Assembly (NCBI GenBank): GCA_020056645.1 | Contig: JAGVHJ010000560.1 | Span: 1 to 13,915 of the forward strand | Origin: Desulfobacterales bacterium | Lineage (GTDB): Bacteria; Desulfobacterota; Desulfobacteria; Desulfobacterales; JAHIVH01 | Length of the DNA stretch: 13,915 nt | Direction: 5' to 3' | Shown: one piece after another, positions 7,101-13,413 of the stretch | Position numbering within the stretch: the first letter of the stretch is position 1 | Layout of the letters: the number at the start of each line of letters is the position of its first letter | Position numbers and translations under genes: made by a program | Notes under the pieces: model-generated | Seen by the model: only the letters and a program-made list of their open reading frames with translations | What the model was told of the DNA's origin: nothing | The model's database searches: none

Positions 7101-10100
7101 AAAACGAATAACCGAAGAAAAGCAACTCCAGGAAGAGGCCCTCAAAGCCGAACAGATCCGGCGGGTGGAAGCATTGAAACAGCAGGAAGAAGCAAGAATC
7201 GTCGAGGCGAAGCGGCTGGTTCAGCAACAAAAGATCGAGGAGGAGATCAGAAAAGCCGATGAGGAGAAAAGGGCCGCCCGGATGAAGCAGATTCAGGCCA
7301 TGAAGCAGGCCGAAATGGAACGGCAGGCCGTGGAAGAGAGACAAGCTGAGGCGAAAAGGCTCTCCGAAGAAGAGCAACGAAGAAAGATAGCGATCCAAAG
7401 AGCCGAAGAAGAGCGCCAGGCCCGCATGGAAATGGAAAGGGCGGCGATCAAGCGGGCCGAAGAAAAAAAAAAGGCGGCCCTCCTGAAAGGTGAGGCCCTG
7501 AAAAAGGCCGACATCGTCATACCCGTTGAGGTTCCTTCCCAAAAAATAAAGGAGACTCTATCCGAGTCGCAAAAAAGCAAATATATCATTGTGGATGAAG
7601 GAACAAAAAACGGCCCCTCCTCATGGTCGGAAACAAAAGAGGGCATGATTCAACACAGCAACATCTGGGGAGGAGAGGCCATCCGGGAAGATATGGCCAA
7701 ACCCGGCACTTACGTGATATGGGGCGAGGCGTGGAAGGATCATGTCATCGAGGCAAAAATCCGTTCCCTGGATGACGACGAGATCGGCGTCATGTTCCGG
7801 TACCGGGACAACAACAATTACTACCGTTTTTCCATGAACAGCAAGTTTAAGTACCGGAGACTCATTAAAAAGGTGGCTGGAAAGATCACGCTGCTTGCAA
7901 ACGATGACCTCTCCTATCGGCCAGGAGCATCCTATGCCATCAAAATAAAAGCCATTGGTAAACACATTGAACTCTATGTCGATAACTCCCTGGTGTTCTC
8001 GGTTTCCGACATGGATCACCCGCAGGGGAAGATCGGACTCTATGCCTGGGCCAACGATCATAGCGAATTCACGGATCTTTCCGTTCTGCCTCTCTCCAGT
8101 GACACTTCCGCCTCACAAAAGAGCAATTATCAGACCATGGATGAAGGAAACAGGGAAGGCCCCTCCCTCTGGCTCGCGGAGAATGGCGTTCTGTTCCAGA
8201 GAAGCAGAATCTGGGGGGGAGAGCCCAGAGAGCGCCTTTTAAAAAAAGGGACTTACGCCATCTGGGGTGAAAGTTTTATCAACCAGATCATTGAAACAAC
8301 GATTCAATCCGGAGACACCGGCTCCATCGGTATCATGTTCCGCTATAAAGACACGGCCAATTACTACCTTTTCGAAATGAACCGGGAGTTCAACTACCAA
8401 AGGCTCATTAAAAACAAGGATGGGAAAGGGAGCCTTCTCGCGGAAGCGCCATTCACCTATGACACAAGCCGGTGGTATAAGATAAAAATAGTTGCATTGA
8501 AAGAAAATATCAGCGTTTTCATGGATGGGAGAGCCCTGTTTGATGTTAAAGACTCCGCCATCAATTATGGAAAAATCTGTTTTTATTCCTGGAAAAACAG
8601 GGGAAGCGCCTTCAAGGATGTCTCCGTCGTTCCCGTCCAGAGCCAGTCCGAGGAGTCTCCTTCCGAAGCGAGGAGCGCCTATCAAATCATTGATGAGGGG
8701 GAGAAAGAGGGGCCTTCCCGGTGGGGGAAAAAGAACGGCAAGCTCACCCAATCCGCAAATATCTGGGGAGGAGCGCCGGCAAGGGAGGATTACGAAAAAC
8801 CGGGAACATCCCTGGTGTGGAATCAAGGCGGAGCGAACTACACCTTTGAGGCGGATCTTCTCTCCCATGACAATGACGACATCGGCATCCTCCTCCGTTT
8901 CAAAGATAAAAACACCTATTACCGGTTTTCGATGAGCCAGCAGCAAAGCTACAGAAGACTGGTCCGTAAAGTTGCTGGCCGGACAACCCTCCTCGCGGAA
9001 GACGCCATCCCTTACGTCCGTGGCAAGTGGCACTCCTTAAAGGCCATCCTGTTTGGGAACCGCATTGTGATCAAAATGGACGGGGAGACGGTATTCGACG
9101 TCCTGGACAACGCCATTTCCGAGGGCAAGGCGGGGTTCTACACCTGGGAAAACGACGGGGCCGAATTTGACAATATTGAATTCACCCCCCTTGACCGCTC
9201 GCCTTTTGTGTCAAGGGGCCACCCACCGGGAGAAAAACCAATCCAGATCGACATGACCCATCCAACCGTCATCGATGAAGGCGCATACAACGGCCCCTCT
9301 TCCTGGGCCGCCTCAAACAATTCCCTGATTCAAAAAAGCAATATCTGGGGTGGAAGCCTCTCCGGGGAATCTCCGGATAAACAGGGGACATTGGCCATCT
9401 TCGGCGAAGCCTCCTGGGCCGATTCTATTCTCCGCGTCGCCCTCCGATCCGGAGACGACGACGAAATCGGAGTTGTATTCCGCTACAGGGACCCGAAAAA
9501 CCATTACCGTTTCTCCATGAACCGGGAGAAGGGGTATCGGCGGCTCATCAAACGGGTCAATGGAGAGTACCAGATCCTCTTTGACGATAAAGTCCCTTAC
9601 GCGCCCAACACCTGGTACAATCTGAGGATTGACGCCATTAACGACGACATCAGGGTGTATGTGGACACTCAGATGATCGCCTCCGTCAAAGACCCGTCGC
9701 TGAAACGGGGGCGGATCGGCCTATATTGCTGGGCCAATAAGGATTCCGAATTCAAGGATCTCTCCGTCGAATCCCTTGATAACAAGAAGTTCGGACGCCT
9801 ATCTGAATTTCCCATAGATCCCCTCTTTCTTTTCGCGGACGCCTCCAATGAATCGCCGCCAGGCATCAGCAAAGCCTCTTTTAAAAAACGCCGCCCAAAA
9901 AAAAAAGAGTACAAAGGGTATACGATCATGGACCAGGGAAGAAACGACGGCCCCTCATCCTGGTCCATCGCACATGACGGTTCTCTCCTCCAGAAAAGCA
10001 ACCTATACGGGGATGAGGATCCCGAAAATCCGGTGCAACCAGGAACCTACGCCCTGAAATCCAATCTCTCCTTAAAAAACTTCAAATTCTCCTGCGAGCT

Positions 10101-13100
10101 ACGATCCCAGGATGACGACGCCATGGGAATCATGTTCCGCTATGTCAACCCGAACAACTACTACCGTTTTTCCATGAACCGCCAGCAAAAGCACAGAACC
10201 CTGTCGAAGATCGTCAACGGGAGATGCACGGTGCTGGCCGAAGATTTTACACCTTATATTCAAGACCAGTGGTACCAGCTCACGGTCAGCGCCATGGATG
10301 ACACCCTTGAGGTGTATCTGGACGGGATGTTGATATTAGACGCCATTGATGACACCCTGTCCCAGGGGCAGATCGGCTTCTATTGCTGGGGAAATGAGTA
10401 TACCGAGTTTAGAACCCCCCATTTGTCGCCATTGACGGAAATATCCCACACCGGCGCTTCCACGGAGAGCTCGCCCCCTTTGTCAACTACCCCCGCCCTC
10501 CTCCCGGCCCAGACGGTGGCGACCGTACCGGAATTCTCCCGGATCGCCCACAAAAGCTATCTGATCGTCGACGAAGGGATTAAAAACGAGCCCTCCTCAT
10601 GGTCGGTGATCGACGGCATTCTCAAACAATCCAGCAATATCTGGGGCGGCTCCCTGGAGGGACCCGATCCGGACAAACCCGGCACCTATGTCCTCTGGGG
10701 AGATGACTTTGAAAACTATACGGTCACGGGAGAGATGAAATCCGGGGACGATGACGCCCTGGGGGTGATGTTCAGATACCAGGACGCCAATAACTACTAT
10801 CGTTTTTCCATGAACCGGGAGATGATGTATCGCGAACTTGTAAAAAAGGTGAATGGCGTCTACTCCATTCTCCATAAGGACCCTATCACCTACGAACAGA
10901 ACCGGTGGCACAGCTTCCAGGTGACGGCCATCAACGACCGGATCGCCCTGTGGATTGACGGAAAGCAGTTCTGCGACATCCGAGACGCCTCGATTAAAAA
11001 AGGAAAAGCAGGCCTTTACTGCTGGGGAAACGAAAAGAGTGAATTCGACAATTTCATGATCACCCCCTATTCAGCCAGAGGGGCGGCCAAGGGCGGAAAT
11101 AGCGCGACCAAACTATCACCCTATCACATCGACATCGATAACTACTCGGTGGTGGATGAAGGGGAAAACAGCGGCCCCTCATCCTGGTCGGCGGCCAACG
11201 GCGTTTTGACCCAGAAAAGCAACATCTGGGGGGGCGATATCGACAGGAGCCACCCGGAAAAACCGGGAACATTCGCCCTTTATGGAAACTACTCATGGCG
11301 GAATTACGGTGTCAGCCTTGATCTCCGTTCAGAAGACGATGACGCCATCGGCCTCATGGTCCGGTATCAAGACAGAGACAACTATTACCGGATCAGCCTC
11401 AATCATCAGGAAAAATCGAGACGGATCACCAAGAAGGTAAAAGGGAAAACGACCATTCTCGCGGAGGACGCGATCACGTATACGCCCACGATATGGTTTA
11501 AAATCAAAGTGATCTGCATTGAGGACAAAATCATTTTTTATCAAGACGGGACTCTGATTTTCACCATCAAGGACACGGATCTGAAAACAGGAAAATTCGG
11601 TCTTTACTGCTGGGGCAATGAGGGGGGCGCGTTTAAGAATATTGTTGCAAGCCCCATTCAGGAAAGAAGCGGCGCGACGCTTTCCCCGGTTGAAACCGAT
11701 TCCGCTTCGGATATCCTGGACGGATATATGGCGGAGGCGCCCTGTCCCTTCCCCGTCAACACCACAAAAACGCCGGGAAGAATTCTTCTCTCCCCAACCA
11801 AAAACAACAGGCCCGATGCACTTCTCGCCACGGACAACGGAAAAACCCTTAAGAGCCTGGACCCGGTATCCGCCCTGGAGGAGCAGGGAGCCATGGAGGG
11901 CTTCGATGACGCGGAGAAACCCGCGCCCCCCCCTGGGGGATCATCTAAAAAAGGAATCTCCTTTTCTGTTCTCTTTGATGTGAACGGATATCTCCGGTTG
12001 AGCGAGGCGTTCAACTTCGCCCACGCAACCCCGGAGAACGGTAAGACAGACTGGCAGGGGCTTTCACGGCTAAGAGCTGAAACCGGTCTGGAGGTCGCCG
12101 CACGGACGAACGGACGGTTCAAGGGATTGTTCACCGGAAAAGGATTTTATGATTTCGCTTACGATATCAATGGCCGGGAAAAGTACACCAAAGAACTTCT
12201 TGATCTATGCGAAAGCGACGCGGAATTAAACGAAGCCTATATTCAAGGTGAGCTTTTTCATGGAATCGATCTGAAAATTGGAAGGCAGGTCGTTGTGTGG
12301 GGAAAGTCCGAAAATATCCGGGTGACGGATCTCTTGAATCCACTGGACATACAGGAGCCTGGACTAACGGATATCAAATATCTCCGGTTGCCTGTTTTCA
12401 TGTGCCGCCTTGATTATCTAAAAATTCCATGGACCTATACGCTTATATCCATCCATGAGAACCGTTTCAACCGGATTCCAGCCTATGGAAGCGACTTTTA
12501 TCCCTACGATATGCCCCCTCCCGGGCAAGAGAAGCCAGACGAACCCGAATTCGCCTTTTCCCTCAATGGATCTTTTCCCGGCATGGATCTCTCTTTCTAT
12601 GCAGCAAGCGTGTTCGATGATACCGGATATATCACCCTTGATCCCTCCGGGCTTGTGACCAGGCAGAAACGGATCTCCATGGGAGGGGCCGCGATCAACC
12701 GGGCACTGGGCAATTTTCTTGTCAAAATAGAGGCCGCATTTTTCGAAGGAGTCCGATACACCAACTCCAATCGAACCCATTCCAAGACGAGCATTCTTGC
12801 AGGGGTTGAGTATTCAGGCTTTAAACATATGACCACCTGTTTTGAAATGGCGAATGAACGAATCGGCGATTTTGACAACCGCCTCAAGGCGTTTCCCGAT
12901 GAGGCGGCTGAAAACCGCCTTTTGACCGTTGCGCGCCTCTCCAAAAACTTTATGAACGACGCGTTGACCCTCTCTCTTTACGCCCAGGCCTATGATGGCG
13001 ATTTCCAGGGCGGGGCCGTCGAGCGGTTCATGGCCGAATATGACTGGTCGGACGCGATCCGGTCATCGGCGAGTCTCTTGCTCTACCAGTCCGGAAAAAC

Positions 13101-13164
13101 GCCGCTCTTCCAGTCGGCAGGTGATAATGACCGGCTCTATTTTGACATCAAGTATAGTTTTTAA
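4132..13164 (+). CDS. Giant secreted protein: eleven ConA-like domains fused to a C-terminal DUF1302-type outer-membrane barrel
   Basis: The protein has 3010 residues. The ATG at 4132 is chosen because GGAG (4121-4124) lies seven bases upstream and it gives a clean signal peptide: a short polar start, hydrophobic SLFFLLFLF at 17-25, and cleavage near Ala31-Pro33. In-frame ATGs at 4075, 4081 and 4111 lack these features. Eleven homologous ~171-residue domains follow: 43-213, 267-437, 607-778, 811-981, 1151-1320, 1333-1501, 1517-1687, 1711-1881, 1930-2101, 2143-2313 and 2338-2509. Each reads VDEG..GPSSW, SNIWGG, KPGT, DDD.IGVMFRY, NYYRFSMN, RRLIKK, then YCWGNE..EF. The pattern resembles concanavalin A-like jelly-roll folds (3-keto-disaccharide hydrolase, LamG, thrombospondin C-terminal), suggesting glycan or Ca2+-dependent binding. 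Residues 438-606 are Pro/Lys-rich and 982-1128 form a charged coiled coil. Residues 2608-3010 are a barrel with GRQVVVWG (from 2717) and LLNPLDI, typical of DUF1302, ending in KYSF. It probably works with the upstream permease and LolA-like protein. Confidence 0.85.
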   Translation: MIQKQAFTPFNVILLRSLFFLLFLFHAVPPAWPETITDQIPGAAILDAGTTDAPSEWTISQGVILQKKNIWGGSDTREDPVKPGTALIWGQKEWTDYTLTLDMKSQDDDAFGFFLRRQDENTYYRVSLDKQRKVSRLIKKSGGFVSILSEKEEGYVNDTWYRMKAEIQGSRIKVFIDNRPLFDVSDTDISSGKTGLYCWGNANTHFKNVTVMDPAGTLLFALKEEKGETPPITKGQIPALPETPRSPQAPLIPPLKNAVNIDISDCEVIDEGKNDGPSSWYAFDGVLSQGSNIWGGAAGPDDKDKPGTFALVGKTDWSDHTLSVEFRSQDDGASGVMFRYKDKNNYYRFSMDHKNRYRRLIKKENGRVSVLAEESESYRPGQWNTIKIQAVKESISIFLNDALVFSATDASLKSGKAALYCWGNESAEFRSVKVASMAEISGEGEQQPADAKQVKALPETTEKEKEVVPPEKKSTLETPPVKKMEPPAVSKTPEAVAPISKEPSPAKQSSIEKPVPVKATPAAPPVLTAAPLIPIPGKMSQPIPAIKPQGTAPQPAPVAPNPRPTGQPALPLKEPPLLVPASKKEAAPDTINDTLKKSAFPIDLKDPVIVDEGSTDAPSFWYVKENTLIQTSNIWGGTVSANSPEKPGTMALFGEKSWNNYIVSLKLSSQDDDELGVVFRYQDQANYYRISMNRQLGYIRLIKKVKGKTTIIDQKKHLYEKNRWYRLRISVNGNKIALHLDNLLIFDRSDPSVPSGRVGFYCWGNENSEFADILIIPLPSTTPTSAPPALARKPEPAGGMIKTPIVNLEEFSIVDDGKKNGPSHWSSANGVITQTTNVWGGEISPDDPAQPGTYAVWGDAAMRNYEYALELKSGDDDSIGVLFRYQDEKNHYRFSMNSQQKKWRLAKKVDGRVTILAENNEGYEKERWYQVDVRVRNDHLTLSVEGLQVFDIRDSSLGAGKIALYCWGNQSSSFRNISIIESMEERMLKEKRITEEKQLQEEALKAEQIRRVEALKQQEEARIVEAKRLVQQQKIEEEIRKADEEKRAARMKQIQAMKQAEMERQAVEERQAEAKRLSEEEQRRKIAIQRAEEERQARMEMERAAIKRAEEKKKAALLKGEALKKADIVIPVEVPSQKIKETLSESQKSKYIIVDEGTKNGPSSWSETKEGMIQHSNIWGGEAIREDMAKPGTYVIWGEAWKDHVIEAKIRSLDDDEIGVMFRYRDNNNYYRFSMNSKFKYRRLIKKVAGKITLLANDDLSYRPGASYAIKIKAIGKHIELYVDNSLVFSVSDMDHPQGKIGLYAWANDHSEFTDLSVLPLSSDTSASQKSNYQTMDEGNREGPSLWLAENGVLFQRSRIWGGEPRERLLKKGTYAIWGESFINQIIETTIQSGDTGSIGIMFRYKDTANYYLFEMNREFNYQRLIKNKDGKGSLLAEAPFTYDTSRWYKIKIVALKENISVFMDGRALFDVKDSAINYGKICFYSWKNRGSAFKDVSVVPVQSQSEESPSEARSAYQIIDEGEKEGPSRWGKKNGKLTQSANIWGGAPAREDYEKPGTSLVWNQGGANYTFEADLLSHDNDDIGILLRFKDKNTYYRFSMSQQQSYRRLVRKVAGRTTLLAEDAIPYVRGKWHSLKAILFGNRIVIKMDGETVFDVLDNAISEGKAGFYTWENDGAEFDNIEFTPLDRSPFVSRGHPPGEKPIQIDMTHPTVIDEGAYNGPSSWAASNNSLIQKSNIWGGSLSGESPDKQGTLAIFGEASWADSILRVALRSGDDDEIGVVFRYRDPKNHYRFSMNREKGYRRLIKRVNGEYQILFDDKVPYAPNTWYNLRIDAINDDIRVYVDTQMIASVKDPSLKRGRIGLYCWANKDSEFKDLSVESLDNKKFGRLSEFPIDPLFLFADASNESPPGISKASFKKRRPKKKEYKGYTIMDQGRNDGPSSWSIAHDGSLLQKSNLYGDEDPENPVQPGTYALKSNLSLKNFKFSCELRSQDDDAMGIMFRYVNPNNYYRFSMNRQQKHRTLSKIVNGRCTVLAEDFTPYIQDQWYQLTVSAMDDTLEVYLDGMLILDAIDDTLSQGQIGFYCWGNEYTEFRTPHLSPLTEISHTGASTESSPPLSTTPALLPAQTVATVPEFSRIAHKSYLIVDEGIKNEPSSWSVIDGILKQSSNIWGGSLEGPDPDKPGTYVLWGDDFENYTVTGEMKSGDDDALGVMFRYQDANNYYRFSMNREMMYRELVKKVNGVYSILHKDPITYEQNRWHSFQVTAINDRIALWIDGKQFCDIRDASIKKGKAGLYCWGNEKSEFDNFMITPYSARGAAKGGNSATKLSPYHIDIDNYSVVDEGENSGPSSWSAANGVLTQKSNIWGGDIDRSHPEKPGTFALYGNYSWRNYGVSLDLRSEDDDAIGLMVRYQDRDNYYRISLNHQEKSRRITKKVKGKTTILAEDAITYTPTIWFKIKVICIEDKIIFYQDGTLIFTIKDTDLKTGKFGLYCWGNEGGAFKNIVASPIQERSGATLSPVETDSASDILDGYMAEAPCPFPVNTTKTPGRILLSPTKNNRPDALLATDNGKTLKSLDPVSALEEQGAMEGFDDAEKPAPPPGGSSKKGISFSVLFDVNGYLRLSEAFNFAHATPENGKTDWQGLSRLRAETGLEVAARTNGRFKGLFTGKGFYDFAYDINGREKYTKELLDLCESDAELNEAYIQGELFHGIDLKIGRQVVVWGKSENIRVTDLLNPLDIQEPGLTDIKYLRLPVFMCRLDYLKIPWTYTLISIHENRFNRIPAYGSDFYPYDMPPPGQEKPDEPEFAFSLNGSFPGMDLSFYAASVFDDTGYITLDPSGLVTRQKRISMGGAAINRALGNFLVKIEAAFFEGVRYTNSNRTHSKTSILAGVEYSGFKHMTTCFEMANERIGDFDNRLKAFPDEAAENRLLTVARLSKNFMNDALTLSLYAQAYDGDFQGGAVERFMAEYDWSDAIRSSASLLLYQSGKTPLFQSAGDNDRLYFDIKYSF
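4258..4770 (+). repeat. ConA-like repeat 1 of 11
   Basis: This is the first domain after the signal peptide and the most divergent at its start: LDAGTTDAPSEW replaces the usual VDEG..GPSSW. It keeps NIWGG, the Asp triplet before the GFFLR strand (consensus GVMFRY) and YCWGN. A 53-residue linker leads to repeat 2. Confidence 0.75.
4930..5442 (+). repeat. ConA-like repeat 2 of 11
   Basis: The domain carries VIDEG..GPSSW, SNIWGG, GVMFRY, NYYRFSMD and YCWGNE. The acidic triplet reads DDG instead of DDD. It is followed by the 169-residue proline-rich linker. Confidence 0.8.
5443..5949 (+). other. Pro/Lys/Ala-rich linker inside the giant protein (residues 438-606)
   Basis: This stretch of 169 residues is dominated by Pro, Ala, Lys, Glu, Val and Thr, with many KxPP and PxP runs and no globular pattern. 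Such segments behave as extended, stiff spacers (as in TonB). It separates repeats 2 and 3 and is exactly as long in residues as the spacer between repeats 4 and 5. Confidence 0.75.
5950..6465 (+). repeat. ConA-like repeat 3 of 11
   Basis: The domain reads VIVDEG..APSFW, SNIWGG, SQDDDELGVVFRY, NYYRISMN and FYCWGNE. All hallmark positions are kept except GPSSW, which is APSFW as in repeat 1. Confidence 0.8.
6562..7074 (+). repeat. ConA-like repeat 4 of 11
   Basis: The domain reads IVDDG..GPSHW, TNVWGG, GDDDSIGVLFRY, NHYRFSMN and YCWGNQ. It runs straight into the coiled coil. Confidence 0.8.
7075..7515 (+). other. Coiled-coil segment inside the giant protein (residues 982-1128)
   Basis: This stretch of about 147 residues is almost entirely Glu, Lys, Arg, Gln and Ala with Leu, Ile and Met at heptad-like spacing (EEALKAEQIRRVEALKQQEE and similar). 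It contains no proline or glycine over long runs. It is predicted to be a continuous alpha helix in a coiled coil, roughly 20 nm if unbroken. It interrupts the array between repeats 4 and 5 and resembles in composition the protein encoded at 13414. Confidence 0.8.
7582..8091 (+). repeat. ConA-like repeat 5 of 11
   Basis: The domain reads IVDEG..GPSSW, SNIWGG, DDDEIGVMFRY and NYYRFSMN. The usual YCWGNE is YAWAND, so the conserved Cys is lost. Confidence 0.8.
8128..8634 (+). repeat. ConA-like repeat 6 of 11 (degenerate)
   Basis: The domain keeps MDEG..GPSLW, RIWGG and GIMFRY. The acidic DDD is replaced by DTG, RFSMN by LFEMN, and YCWGNE by YSWKNR. It may have lost ligand or metal binding while keeping the fold. 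It is separated from repeat 5 by only 12 residues. Confidence 0.75.
8680..9192 (+). repeat. ConA-like repeat 7 of 11
   Basis: The domain reads IIDEG..GPSRW, ANIWGG, HDNDDIGILLRF, TYYRFSMS and YTWEND. It shares the missing Cys with repeats 5 and 6. Confidence 0.75.
9262..9774 (+). repeat. ConA-like repeat 8 of 11
   Basis: The domain reads VIDEG..GPSSW, SNIWGG, GDDDEIGVVFRY, NHYRFSMN and YCWANK. It returns to the Cys-containing subtype. Confidence 0.8.
9919..10434 (+). repeat. ConA-like repeat 9 of 11 (variant IWGG motif)
   Basis: The domain reads IMDQG..GPSSW, QDDDAMGIMFRY, NYYRFSMN and YCWGNE. The otherwise nearly invariant IWGG is replaced by LYGD. It is preceded by a basic segment (KKRRPKKKE) encoded over a ten-A run that stays in frame. 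Confidence 0.8.
10558..11070 (+). repeat. ConA-like repeat 10 of 11
   Basis: The domain reads IVDEG..EPSSW, SNIWGG, GDDDALGVMFRY, NYYRFSMN and YCWGNE. It is close to consensus. An additional Cys occurs in QFCDIRD. Confidence 0.8.
11143..11658 (+). repeat. ConA-like repeat 11 of 11
   Basis: The domain reads VVDEG..GPSSW, SNIWGG, EDDDAIGLMVRY, NYYRISLN and YCWGNE. It is the last copy; a ~98-residue linker joins it to the barrel. Confidence 0.8.
11953..13161 (+). other. C-terminal outer-membrane beta-barrel domain (DUF1302-type), residues 2608-3010
   Basis: About 403 residues alternate polar and hydrophobic/aromatic residues, as in beta-barrel strands. GRQVVVWGKSENIR followed by DLLNPLDI and RLPVF matches the conserved core of DUF1302 outer-membrane proteins. 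The last residues (LYFDIKYSF) end in Phe with alternating hydrophobics, the signal read by the BAM complex. Stand-alone DUF1302 proteins are usually somewhat longer, so this may be a smaller barrel. Confidence 0.75.
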
Positions 13165-13307
13165 TACCTGAAGCCCCAGCCTTTTCCACCAACTCCCCAC
13201 GACCACCTCTGCAATCGTTTTTTCGAACAAACACCCATCCTTTAAATAATGAAAATCCGCCACAGCAAACGCCCATCCATGCGAGAGAGCCTAATTCTAA
13301 AAAAATG

Positions 13308-13336
13308 TTTACAAAATTAACTCGTTACTATATAGA
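13308..13336 (+). promoter_or_regulatory. Sigma70-type promoter for the coiled-coil gene
   Basis: TTTACA (13308-13313) and TATAGA (13331-13336) are separated by exactly 17 bases in AT-rich DNA. A start near 13343 would give a leader of about 70 bases before the ATG at 13414. The rest of the 249-base gap (13165-13413) holds no gene and no clear terminator hairpin. Confidence 0.55.
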
Positions 13337-13413
13337 AAGCGTAATTTTTTTTATAGATGAAGCGTTAACACCTTAAATAAGTCCATAGGATTTTTAGAAA
13401 TAAAGAGGAACTC

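Noticed and set aside
6469..7542. Minus-strand open frame of 357 residues
   Set aside because: It is antisense to repeat 4 and the coiled coil, and its Phe/Leu-rich low complexity arises from GAA/AAG codons on the other strand.
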